From Lachnospiraceae bacterium UBA3732 (GTDB taxonomy: Bacteria > Bacillota > Clostridia > Lachnospirales > Lachnospiraceae), in assembly GCA_002372545.1 (NCBI GenBank), contig DFHD01000022.1, positions 1 through 15,255 of the forward strand: 15,255 nt of DNA, written 5' to 3'. The position numbers were made by a program, and so were the translations under genes. Below the pieces are notes generated by a model that did no database searches, was not told where the DNA came from, and saw only the letters and a program-made list of their open reading frames with translations. Shown piece by piece: positions 1 to 8,018 of the stretch; position 1 is the stretch's first letter; each line of letters opens with the position of its first letter.

Positions 1-627
1 GGCGATATGGACTTCAAGGTAACCGGTACCAAGGAAGGTATTACGGCGATCCAGATGGATATCAAGATTCATGGTCTTACACCGGCCATCATCAAGGAGG
101 CAATCTTCAGAGCCAGAGAGGCCCGCTTCTTCATTCTGGATACCTGTATGCTTCCCTGCATCCCCGAGCCCAGAAAGCAGCTTTCTGCTTATGCACCGAA
201 GATCGTATCTCTGCAGATCGATCCGGAGAAGATTGGTGATGTGATCGGACAGAGAGGAAAGACCATCAACAGCATTATCGAAGTGACAGGTGCGAAGATC
301 GACATCGACGATACCGGTATGGTATCCGTTTGCGGAACCGACCAGGAGGGTATCGACAATGCACTTAAGCTGATCCACCTGATCGTTGACCCCATCGAAG
401 TGGGCAAGACCTATGTGGGTACAGTTGTCCGCATCAAGGAATTTGGTGCATTTGTACAGCTGACACCGAATAAGGACGGTCTGATCCACGTGACCAAGCT
501 TGCTGATCACTATGTAAAGCGGGTTGAGGATGTGGTTAAGGAAGGCGACCAGGTTCGTGTAAAGGTTATCGGCATCGACGACATGGGCAAGATCAGTCTT
601 TCCCTTAAGGATGCTGATCCGGAGTAA
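1..627 (+). CDS. pnp: Polynucleotide phosphorylase, C-terminal part (5' end outside window)
   Basis: PNPase is a phosphorolytic 3'-5' exoribonuclease of mRNA turnover that works as a cytoplasmic trimer. The reading frame is open from the first base, so the gene begins upstream. The first visible residues, GDMDFKV, match the end of the second RNase PH domain, where an Asp of the GDMD motif helps bind the catalytic metal. The motif EPRKQLS and the sequence YAPKI follow, as expected where the PH core ends. A KH domain comes next (about nt 205-390) with the RNA-binding GxxG loop as IGQRGK (window codons 82-87). An S1 domain ends the protein (about nt 400-612: GKTYVGTVVRIKEFGAFV, then LIHVTKL). 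The gene ends with tandem stops (TAATAA). The identification is very secure; only the roughly 200 C-terminal residues are present. Confidence 0.97.
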   Translation, partial: GDMDFKVTGTKEGITAIQMDIKIHGLTPAIIKEAIFRAREARFFILDTCMLPCIPEPRKQLSAYAPKIVSLQIDPEKIGDVIGQRGKTINSIIEVTGAKIDIDDTGMVSVCGTDQEGIDNALKLIHLIVDPIEVGKTYVGTVVRIKEFGAFVQLTPNKDGLIHVTKLADHYVKRVEDVVKEGDQVRVKVIGIDDMGKISLSLKDADPE

Positions 628-655
628 TAAAGAATAGTAATAATAGCAATAATAA

Positions 656-699
656 CGGCATGCCTGTCCGGAGAGGTTTCCGGGCAGGCGGATATGCCG
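656..699 (+). terminator. Strong hairpin after pnp, possible terminator or mRNA 3'-end stabiliser
   Basis: An outer stem CGGCAT (656-661)/ATGCCG (694-699) continues into an inner 10-bp stem, GCCTGTCCGG (662-671)/CCGGGCAGGC (680-689), with one G-U pair and loop AGAGGTTT. A GGAT bulge (690-693) lies on the 3' side. It starts 28 nt after the pnp stop, where a 3'-end structure is expected. The sequence after the stem is AAAGCTCAG, with no T-tract, so a standard intrinsic terminator is not demonstrated. It may be an attenuating or RNase-blocking structure that separates pnp from the GH94 gene. A weaker second stem, GCTGCC (715-720)/GGCGGT (733-738), follows. Confidence 0.5.
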
Positions 700-768
700 A
701 AAGCTCAGTAACCAGCTGCCGATCGGGGGTTTGGCGGTCAAAACAGTATTTTACAGGCGGAGGAGCGT

Positions 769-3165
769 ATGCAATACGGATTTTTTGATGAAGAAAATAA
801 AGAATATGTGATCACACGGCCGGATACACCGGCACCATGGGCGAATTATCTGGGTTCACCGGAGTATGGTGCGATCATTTCCAATAATGCCGGAGGCTAC
901 AGCTTTGTAAAGTCCGGTGCGAACGGACGTATTCTCCGGTATGTGTTCAATCAGTTTGACCGTCCGGGCAGATATATGTATATCCGGGATAATGAGAATA
1001 AGGACTTCTGGTCCGCCTCCTGGCAGCCGGTCGGAAAGCCGCTGGATACCTATAAGAGCGAAGTTCGCCATGGCACCGCATATTCCAAGTTCCATGCGGA
1101 GTATGACGGGATCACTTCGGATGCCATGTATTTTGTACCGCTGGATAAGACCCACGAGGTATGGAGCCTGAAGGTAAAGAATACATCCGACAGACCGAGA
1201 AGCCTTACACTGACCGGATATGCGGAATTCACGAATAACGGGAACTATGAGCAGGATCAGGTTAACCTGCAGTATACGCTTTTTATTTCCCGCACATTTT
1301 TTAAAGAGAATAAGATCCTTCATGTGATCAACGAAAACGTGAAGGCTTCCATTAACGGAGATACCGCGGATACGCGTTTCTTCGGACTGGCCGGCGCAAA
1401 GGTCAGCTCCTGCTGCGGAGATAAGCAGTGCTTCCTCGGAAATTACCGGGATTATGCAAATCCCGTTGGCGTGGAAGAGGGTGATCTCGGAGGTGAGATG
1501 TGCTTCAATGAGAATCCCTGCGGCGCACTTTCCTGCGTGGTTGAGCTTGCACCGGGCGAGGAGAAGACCATTGCCTTCCTTCTCGGACAGAAGGAAGCGG
1601 CTGAAGCGGATCAGCTGATCGCGGAATATGCCAATACGGCAGCAAAGGTTGAGTCGGATTATCGTGAGATCGTTTCCTTCTGGCATGAGGAGCTTTCCCA
1701 TTTCCAGGTTAAGACGCCCAGCCCCGAGTTCAATGCCATGATCAATACATGGAACGCCTTCAACTGCTTTATGACCTTCATCTGGTCCAGAGCGGCGTCC
1801 TTTATTTACTGCGGTCTCCGGAACGGCTATGGTTACCGGGATACTGTACAGGATATCCAGGGCGTGATCCATCTGGATCCGGAAGCGGCGGAGGAGAAGA
1901 TCCGTTTCATGCTTTCCGCTCAGGTGGATAACGGCGGCGGACTTCCGCTTGTTAAGTTTACCCATAATGCCGGACATGAGGATACGCCGGATGACGAGTC
2001 CTATGTTAGGGAAACCGGCCATCCCGCTTATCGTGCGGATGATGCGCTCTGGCTGTTCCCCACGGTTTATAAGTATATTTCCGAATCCGGAAATCTGGCC
2101 TTCGTGGATCAGGTTATCCCCTTTGCCAATAAGGACGAGGGTACGGTTTATGAGCATCTGAAGAGAGCAATCGATTTCTCCATGAACCATCTCGGACAGC
2201 ATGGTATGCCTGCCGGCCTTCATGCTGACTGGAATGACTGTCTCAGACTGGGTAAGCAGGGTGAGTCCACCTTCGTGGCCTTCCAGCTGTATTACGCCCT
2301 TTCCATCATCCGTCTCTTTGCGGAGTATAAGGAGGACGCCTCCTATATTGCCTATGTGAATGAGGCACAGGAAAAGCTCGGCAGAACCCTGCAGGATCTC
2401 TGCTGGAACGAAGACCGGTTTATCCGCGGCTTCACCGAGGCGGGCGAGGTGATCGGTAAGAGGACCGATCCGGAAGCTTCCATGTGGCTGAATCCCCAAA
2501 GCTGGTCTGTCATCAGTGGTTTTGCTTCCGATGAGCAGGCTGAGCTTGCTCTGGACAGCGTCGAGAGAGAGCTGAATACGGATTATGGCGTAATGCTGAT
2601 GGATCCGCCTTACAGGGATCATGCGTTTGATGGCGCATTGATGCTTTTGTTCAATGCATCCACGAAGGAAAACGGCGGTATATTCTCACAGCCTCAGGGC
2701 TGGATCATTCTGGCCGAGGCGCTGAAGGGGCATGGAAACCGCGCTTTCCGTTACTTTATGGAGAATGCACCCGCTGCCATGAATGATCGGGCAGAGGTGA
2801 GAGTTCTCGAGCCCTATTGCTACGGGCAGTTCACAGAAGGAAAGAGAAGTCCCCACTTTGGACGGGCGCATGTACACTGGCTTACCGGTACGGCTTCCAC
2901 CGTTATGGTAGGCTGCGTTGAGGGTATCATGGGTATGCGGCCCGACTTTGGCGGACTTAGGATTGCACCTTCCATTCCTTCTGATTGGAAGGAATTTGAG
3001 ATCAGCAAGGATTTCCGGGGATGTCATCTGCACATCACGGTTCAAAATCCTGATGGAAAAGAATCCGGTTTCCGGAAATTCGTTCTGAACGGAAAAGAGC
3101 TGGATGCTCCTTACATCCCTGCTGAGGCTTTGGAAAAGGAGAATGAGGTTCTCCTTGTGATGTAA
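769..3165 (+). CDS. GH94 inverting disaccharide phosphorylase (cellobiose/chitobiose phosphorylase family), substrate unresolved
   Basis: GH94 enzymes split beta-linked disaccharides with inorganic phosphate, giving a sugar-1-phosphate and a free sugar and saving ATP. The 798 residues match the usual length of cellobiose and N,N'-diacetylchitobiose phosphorylases. The opening (YGFFDEENKEYVITRPDTP, then AGGYSF) is the family's N-terminal beta-sandwich signature. GYGYRDT (353-359) leads into the (alpha/alpha)6 barrel. ADWNDC (486-491) carries the catalytic acid Asp. ENGGIFS (634-640) and WLTGTA (704-709) line the phosphate pocket. One oddity is Gln641 directly after ENGGIFS, where the characterised enzymes I recall have His. 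There is no signal peptide, so the enzyme is cytoplasmic and acts on an imported or internal disaccharide. GGAGGAG (759-765) supports the ATG. No transporter or sugar regulator gene lies beside it, and ftsK starts only 23 nt downstream. The family call is secure; the substrate is not. Confidence 0.9.
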   Translation: MQYGFFDEENKEYVITRPDTPAPWANYLGSPEYGAIISNNAGGYSFVKSGANGRILRYVFNQFDRPGRYMYIRDNENKDFWSASWQPVGKPLDTYKSEVRHGTAYSKFHAEYDGITSDAMYFVPLDKTHEVWSLKVKNTSDRPRSLTLTGYAEFTNNGNYEQDQVNLQYTLFISRTFFKENKILHVINENVKASINGDTADTRFFGLAGAKVSSCCGDKQCFLGNYRDYANPVGVEEGDLGGEMCFNENPCGALSCVVELAPGEEKTIAFLLGQKEAAEADQLIAEYANTAAKVESDYREIVSFWHEELSHFQVKTPSPEFNAMINTWNAFNCFMTFIWSRAASFIYCGLRNGYGYRDTVQDIQGVIHLDPEAAEEKIRFMLSAQVDNGGGLPLVKFTHNAGHEDTPDDESYVRETGHPAYRADDALWLFPTVYKYISESGNLAFVDQVIPFANKDEGTVYEHLKRAIDFSMNHLGQHGMPAGLHADWNDCLRLGKQGESTFVAFQLYYALSIIRLFAEYKEDASYIAYVNEAQEKLGRTLQDLCWNEDRFIRGFTEAGEVIGKRTDPEASMWLNPQSWSVISGFASDEQAELALDSVERELNTDYGVMLMDPPYRDHAFDGALMLLFNASTKENGGIFSQPQGWIILAEALKGHGNRAFRYFMENAPAAMNDRAEVRVLEPYCYGQFTEGKRSPHFGRAHVHWLTGTASTVMVGCVEGIMGMRPDFGGLRIAPSIPSDWKEFEISKDFRGCHLHITVQNPDGKESGFRKFVLNGKELDAPYIPAEALEKENEVLLVM

Positions 3166-3173
3166 GTAGGAGA

Positions 3174-3178
3174 AGAGG
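3174..3178 (+). promoter_or_regulatory. Ribosome binding site supporting the TTG start of ftsK
   Basis: AGAGG at 3174-3178 lies 10 nt before TTG 3189; AGGAG at 3168-3172 is a more distant alternative. An in-frame TAA at 3180-3182 closes the frame just upstream. The first in-frame ATG is codon 159, beyond three membrane segments. TTG at 3189 is therefore the only sensible start for a complete protein. Confidence 0.6.
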
Positions 3179-3188
3179 TTAAAGAGAT

Positions 3189-6173
3189 TTGGCACAGTCG
3201 ACTGGTAAAAAGAATACGGGAGGCAGGACTGCGGCGGGGAGAGCCGGCGGAAAAAGCAGCAGTGTAAAAAGCGGCGGTGGCGTAAAAAGGACTGCGGGCA
3301 ATTCTGCAGGTACTTCCCGGCGGAGTAATGCGAATTCCCAAAGAGCAGCGGATACGGGGGAGAGGACACCTCTTCCCCCGCAGCGTGTTCGGGAAATCTA
3401 TCTGTATGTATATCTGGCGATCACTGTATTTCTGATCTGCGCAGCCATTGGTATCTGCGGGGTTTTTGGTAATGCAGTATCCGGCTTTTTCTTCGGCCTG
3501 TTCGGAAAGACATTTTATGTTCTTCCGATCGCTGCTTTTTTTGCCATTGCATTTCTTCTGGCAAATGGTCCGAAAAGGAAACTGATCTGGACCATTTCCT
3601 GGTGTGCAGTGCTTTTTTTGCTGTTTGGTTTCATCTTCCAGCTGATCGCCGGTACAGAGGGCATGAGTGCGAAGGCGCTGTATATGCTGGGGTACCGGGA
3701 TCACAGGGGCGGCGGCTTTATTTTCGGCGGTATCCTGGTCATGATCGCCAGAGTTATCGGAAAAGCCGGCGCGATCATCCTGACCATTCTGTTCCTGATC
3801 ATTTCGGTCATTGAGATTACCGGTGTCAGTATCCTGCATCTTTTCAAGAAGCTGTTTTCTTTTGATTTCCGTGATATTGAGGAATATGAGGAAAGCTATG
3901 AGAAGGAGTATGAAAAGAACCGGAAATCGACCGGACGGCCGGGAAAACCTGCGCCTCAGCCTGTAGATGAGGACTGGGAGGATGAAGAACAGGATAATCC
4001 CTCCGGATCCATATTGGAGACCATTAAGGTATACGATCAGGATCCGACGATCCAGCCGGAAAAGCCGGTCAGAAAAAAGGGTACCAGAGCAAATAAAAAA
4101 ATCCATAAGGAAGAGATGCAGGAGCTGTCGCCCCCGGATCTTGACCTGAAAAGCCCTATTCCCAATGTGGAATGGGATAGAGGACCGGAGATTCCCTCTC
4201 CGGAGATGCAGCTGAAAAAAGGATCGGAGGGCGTTCATAAGGCGGAGAAAAACGAGCCGAAAAAGCCCCTGCCCGTTGAAGAACGGCCCAGAGATTTCTT
4301 TGATCTGAAGCCGGACAGCATAACCTATGATGATCCGCTCGGACGCGAGGAAACACAGCCGCCGAGAGATCTTCTTATGCATGATGAGCTCTTTAAGGAA
4401 GAGCTTCCCGATGTTTCTGTTTCTTCGCAGAGCTATAAAACGCCGGAGTTCCTGAAGAGAGGCTCGCTTTCTTCCGCTGTGAAGGAGGATCCGACTTCGG
4501 ATATCCGTTATACCCAGCCGCCCGTCCGGAAGACAAAGCCGGCGGAGGAAGCACCGGTTTATATCGATCATGATATTCCGGACGAACCCGAGCAGGCTGC
4601 AGAAGAAAAGGTTACACAAAAAGATAAGATCGAGGCTTCTGCCGAGGTTTCCAAGGAAATTGCCAGGGATAATAAAGCGCCGAAGAAGCCTTATGTATTT
4701 CCTCCTGTCAGTCTTCTTTCTCCGGGAAAAGGCGGCGGTTCCAGAAAAAATGATGCGGCTGTGCGGGATACGGCCATCAAGCTGAAGCAGACACTGGAAA
4801 GCTTTGGCGTGAATGTGACCATCACCAATTACAGCTGCGGCCCCAGAGTAACCCGGTATGAGATACAGCCGGAGCAGGGCGTTAAAGTCAGCCGGATCGT
4901 GAATCTGGCGGATGACATCAAATTGAATCTGGCGGCCGAGGAGATCCGTATCGAGGCGCCTATTCCCGGAAAGGCGGCCATAGGTATCGAGGTGCCGAAT
5001 GCCGAGGATGCCAGTGTGTCCTTCCGTGATCTGGTGGACAATGACGTTTTCCGGAAGTTCAAATCCGGTCTTGCATTTGCCGTCGGAAAGGATATCGGCG
5101 GCCAGCTGATCATCACGGATATTGCCAAGATGCCGCATCTTCTGATCGCCGGCGCTACCGGCAGCGGTAAATCTGTTTGTATCAATACCATCGTTATGAG
5201 TATCCTTTATAAATCCTCTCCTGAAGATGTAAGGATGATCATGATCGATCCCAAGATGGTGGAGCTTGCGGCCTATAATGGTATTCCGCACATGCTGATC
5301 CCTGTAGTGACGGACGCAAAGAAGGCGGCCGGCGCGCTCAACTGGGCAGTTGTGGAAATGACCAGAAGATATAAGCTGTTTGCGGAATATAATGTCCGGA
5401 ATATCCAGGGCTTTAACCAGAAGGTGGAAGAGCTTGGGGAGGATCCGGATAAGCTGTTTGTGAAGATGCCGCGTATTCTCGTCATCGTGGACGAGCTGGC
5501 GGATCTGATGATGGTGGCGCATAACGAGGTGGAGGATTCCATTGTCCGCCTGTCTCAGCTGGCCAGAGCGGCCGGCATTCATCTGGTCATTGCCACCCAG
5601 CGTCCCTCTGTGGATGTCATTACCGGTCTGATCAAGGCCAACGTGCCCTCCCGTATTGCCTTTGCGGTTTCCTCCGGTGTGGATTCCCGGACGATCCTGG
5701 ATATGGTCGGTGCGGAGAAGCTTCTGGGGAAGGGCGATATGCTGTTTTATCCCTCAGGCACACCAAAGCCTGTCCGTGTACAGGGTGCTTTCCTTTCGGA
5801 CGAAGAGGTGGTGGCCGTTACAGATTTCATTAAGAAGCAGTATGGTGATATTCAGTACGATGATTCCGTTTCCGCTTCGATCGAAAATAATTCTGCCGGA
5901 AGCGGCAGCAGTTTAAGCGGCGGGGCTTCCCCATCCGAACCGGAAGAGGAAAGATATGATGAATACTTTGAAGATGCGGGCCGGCTGGTGATCGAGAAGG
6001 ATAAGGCTTCCATCGGTTACCTGCAGAGGGTCTTCCGCATCGGCTTTAACCGGGCGGCCAGGATCATGGATCAGCTCGCAGATGCGGGCGTAGTCGGTCC
6101 TGAGGTCGGTACCAAGGCGAGGGAGATCCTCATGACCATGACGGAATTCGAGGAGTTCCTGCAGAATCAGTAA
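3189..6173 (+). CDS. ftsK: FtsK/SpoIIIE family DNA translocase
   Basis: This is a membrane-anchored hexameric ATPase that pumps double-stranded DNA through the division or sporulation septum. The N-terminal tail (1-65) is basic and rich in Gly, Ser and Arg. About four membrane segments follow (near 70-92, 107-126, 132-154 and 194-213). A long charged, Pro-rich linker (about 215-520) leads to the motor. The motor starts near 530 and contains Walker A GATGSGKS (655-662), Walker B ILVIVDE (763-769) and ATQRPSVDVITG. The C-terminal gamma winged helix (about 920-990) contains LQRVFRIGFNRAARIMDQL and reads DNA orientation sequences (KOPS/SRS). At 994 residues it is longer than B. subtilis SpoIIIE (787), mostly because of the linker. 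The start codon is TTG. It lies 23 nt after the GH94 gene, and fhs follows after 90 nt. A single sequence cannot say whether it acts in division, sporulation or both. Confidence 0.96.
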   Translation: MAQSTGKKNTGGRTAAGRAGGKSSSVKSGGGVKRTAGNSAGTSRRSNANSQRAADTGERTPLPPQRVREIYLYVYLAITVFLICAAIGICGVFGNAVSGFFFGLFGKTFYVLPIAAFFAIAFLLANGPKRKLIWTISWCAVLFLLFGFIFQLIAGTEGMSAKALYMLGYRDHRGGGFIFGGILVMIARVIGKAGAIILTILFLIISVIEITGVSILHLFKKLFSFDFRDIEEYEESYEKEYEKNRKSTGRPGKPAPQPVDEDWEDEEQDNPSGSILETIKVYDQDPTIQPEKPVRKKGTRANKKIHKEEMQELSPPDLDLKSPIPNVEWDRGPEIPSPEMQLKKGSEGVHKAEKNEPKKPLPVEERPRDFFDLKPDSITYDDPLGREETQPPRDLLMHDELFKEELPDVSVSSQSYKTPEFLKRGSLSSAVKEDPTSDIRYTQPPVRKTKPAEEAPVYIDHDIPDEPEQAAEEKVTQKDKIEASAEVSKEIARDNKAPKKPYVFPPVSLLSPGKGGGSRKNDAAVRDTAIKLKQTLESFGVNVTITNYSCGPRVTRYEIQPEQGVKVSRIVNLADDIKLNLAAEEIRIEAPIPGKAAIGIEVPNAEDASVSFRDLVDNDVFRKFKSGLAFAVGKDIGGQLIITDIAKMPHLLIAGATGSGKSVCINTIVMSILYKSSPEDVRMIMIDPKMVELAAYNGIPHMLIPVVTDAKKAAGALNWAVVEMTRRYKLFAEYNVRNIQGFNQKVEELGEDPDKLFVKMPRILVIVDELADLMMVAHNEVEDSIVRLSQLARAAGIHLVIATQRPSVDVITGLIKANVPSRIAFAVSSGVDSRTILDMVGAEKLLGKGDMLFYPSGTPKPVRVQGAFLSDEEVVAVTDFIKKQYGDIQYDDSVSASIENNSAGSGSSLSGGASPSEPEEERYDEYFEDAGRLVIEKDKASIGYLQRVFRIGFNRAARIMDQLADAGVVGPEVGTKAREILMTMTEFEEFLQNQ

Positions 6174-6202
6174 ATGTAATTGTACGGCAGGCGCTTAAAA
6201 TA

Positions 6203-6230
6203 GTATTCGGAACGTCCGTGAACGTAATAC
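6203..6230 (+). repeat. Direct repeat and imperfect inverted repeat in the fhs leader
   Basis: GAACGT occurs twice (6210-6215 and 6220-6225), one helical turn apart start to start. Both copies lie between inverted arms GTATT (6203-6207) and AATAC (6226-6230). As RNA, the arms plus the two self-complementary ACGT units could form a 9-bp stem with a 4-nt bulge. The element lies in the 90-nt gap before fhs, ending 33 nt before its ATG. It could be an operator or a leader structure; no family is recognised. Confidence 0.3.
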
Positions 6231-6263
6231 ATTTATCAGTAAAGTTATTTTAGGAGCAAGTAT

Positions 6264-7928
6264 ATGACAGATTTAGAGATAGCACAGCAGGCCAGTATGG
6301 AGGATATTGCTGTAGTGGCCGGATCGCTGGGACTTGGTGAGGATGATCTGGAGCGTTACGGCAAAAATATTGCCAAGCTGACGGATGAGGCACTGAAAAA
6401 GGCGGAAAAAATGACCCCGGGAAAACTGATCCTGGTGACGGCCATTAATCCCACGCCCGCAGGCGAAGGAAAAACCACCGTGACCATCGGTCTGGGAGAC
6501 GCTCTGGCTATGCGGGGAAAGAAGACGGCCATTGCCCTTCGGGAACCCTCTCTGGGACCCTGCTTCGGCATCAAGGGCGGTGCGGCCGGCGGCGGACATG
6601 CCCAGGCTGTTCCTATGGAAAAGCTGAATCTTCATTTTACCGGAGATATTCACGCCATAACCGCAGCGAATAACCTTTTATGCGCCATGCTGGACAATCA
6701 TCTGCAGCAGGGGAATGCACTCGGCATTGATCCTGACCGGATCGTGGTCAAACGCTGTCTGGATATGAACGACCGCGCCCTTAGAAATACCGTGATCGGT
6801 CTGGGTAAACGCGCGGACGGCGTGGTCCGCGAGGATCATTTCTGCATTACGGTTGCTACCGAGGTAATGGCAGTCCTCTGTCTGGCCTCCGACCTCTTTG
6901 ATCTCAGGGAGAGACTTTCCCGGATGATTGTTGCGTATACCTATGAGAATAAGCCGGTAACAGCCGGAGACCTGAAGGCGGCGGGAGCCATGACCGTGCT
7001 TCTTTCCGACGCCATCCGGCCCAATATGATCCAGACTCTGGCGCATACGCCTGTTTTTGTCCATGGCGGACCCTTTGCGAATATCGCCCATGGCTGCAAT
7101 TCCCTCAGAGCGACCAGGACAGCGCTTGGTCTTGCGGATTATGTGGTAACGGAGGCCGGCTTCGGCGCGGATCTCGGTGCTGAAAAGTTCCTAGATATCA
7201 AATGCCGTATCGGCGGACTTACCCCATCGGCTATCGTTCTGGTAGCCACGGCCCGTGCGCTGAAATACAATGGCGGTGTGCCTAAGGACCGCGCTGCAGA
7301 GCCGGATATGGAAGCGCTGAAGAGGGGCGCTGTCAATCTGGGGAAGCATATTGAGAATCTGAAGAAATACGGTGTACCCCTTGTGGTTACCCTGAATCAT
7401 TTTGTGACCGATACGGATGAGGAGATTTCCTTTCTCAGGGATTATGTCGAATCCCAGGGGGCGGCTTTCACGCTGGCCCGTGTATGGGAAAAGGGCGGCG
7501 AAGGCGGTCAGGAACTGGCAGAGGCTGTGGAGAAGGCAGTGAACCAGCCGGGAAGCTTCAGGCATCTTTATCCTTCTGAGCTTTCTCTTCGGGAAAAGAT
7601 CGAGACCATTGCCCGTGAAATCTACGGCGCAGACGGTGTGGATTTCATTAACGGTACGGATAAGACCATCGCCCATCTGGAAGAGATGGGTTACGGCAGC
7701 TTCCCTGTATGCGTGGCGAAAACCCAGTATTCCCTTTCCGACGATCCGGCAAAGCTGGGACGGCCGGAGGGTTTCCGTATTACCATCCGCGAGGTTTATG
7801 TATCAGCCGGTGCGGGCTTTGTGGTCATGATCGCCGGCAGTGTAATGGTCATGCCCGGACTGCCCAGGATACCTGCGGCAGAGCGAATCGATATAGACAG
7901 TGACGGCAATATCGTGGGGCTTTTCTGA
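6264..7928 (+). CDS. fhs: Formate-tetrahydrofolate ligase (formyl-THF synthetase)
   Basis: The enzyme joins formate to tetrahydrofolate using ATP to give 10-formyl-THF. This is the entry of formate into the folate one-carbon pool and the second step of the Wood-Ljungdahl methyl branch. The 554 residues match the usual bacterial length of about 556. The P-loop is PTPAGEGKTT (63-72), the typical N10-formyl-THF synthetase form. Further signatures are GIKGGAAGGGHAQ, FVHGGPFANIAHGCNS and KCRIGGLTPSA. AGGAG (6252-6256) lies 7 nt before the ATG. folD follows after 90 nt, so consecutive folate steps sit together: FolD converts 10-formyl-THF onward to methylene-THF. The rest of the acetogenic pathway is not in the window, so acetogenesis cannot be claimed. 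The enzyme is cytoplasmic. Confidence 0.98.
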   Translation: MTDLEIAQQASMEDIAVVAGSLGLGEDDLERYGKNIAKLTDEALKKAEKMTPGKLILVTAINPTPAGEGKTTVTIGLGDALAMRGKKTAIALREPSLGPCFGIKGGAAGGGHAQAVPMEKLNLHFTGDIHAITAANNLLCAMLDNHLQQGNALGIDPDRIVVKRCLDMNDRALRNTVIGLGKRADGVVREDHFCITVATEVMAVLCLASDLFDLRERLSRMIVAYTYENKPVTAGDLKAAGAMTVLLSDAIRPNMIQTLAHTPVFVHGGPFANIAHGCNSLRATRTALGLADYVVTEAGFGADLGAEKFLDIKCRIGGLTPSAIVLVATARALKYNGGVPKDRAAEPDMEALKRGAVNLGKHIENLKKYGVPLVVTLNHFVTDTDEEISFLRDYVESQGAAFTLARVWEKGGEGGQELAEAVEKAVNQPGSFRHLYPSELSLREKIETIAREIYGADGVDFINGTDKTIAHLEEMGYGSFPVCVAKTQYSLSDDPAKLGRPEGFRITIREVYVSAGAGFVVMIAGSVMVMPGLPRIPAAERIDIDSDGNIVGLF

Positions 7929-8018
7929 GCGCTTTTGAAGTACCTGCTGGATAGATGCAGATATTCTTTCGTAGAAGGCAGACATTCATGATATATAAAC
8001 AATCAAACGGAGGGGAAA

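Noticed and set aside
660..790. Short open frame (about 43 codons) from ATG 660, overlapping the GH94 start
   Set aside because: There is no ribosome site before it, it runs through the hairpin, and the peptide is Arg/Gly-rich without a motif.
856..2622. Open frame of 588 codons on the - strand opposite the GH94 gene
   Set aside because: Same reasoning: antisense to a clear enzyme gene, with no motif or family resemblance.
3111..5582. Open frame of 823 codons on the - strand opposite ftsK
   Set aside because: It lies almost wholly opposite a certain gene, has no recognisable domain, and has an odd composition (runs of Arg, His, Leu and Ile). Long antisense frames arise when the sense gene avoids codons whose complement is a stop.
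6174..6263. THF riboswitch or promoter before fhs (TTGTAC 6180-6185 with TAGTAT 6201-6206)
   Set aside because: The gap is too short and lacks recognisable THF riboswitch sequence, and the promoter-like boxes are only 15 bp apart. Only the repeat element was kept.
7929..8018. Possible promoter before folD (TTGAAG at 7935-7940)
   Set aside because: No good -10 box at 16-18 bp; the A/T-rich TATATAAA near 7992 has no matching -35 box.
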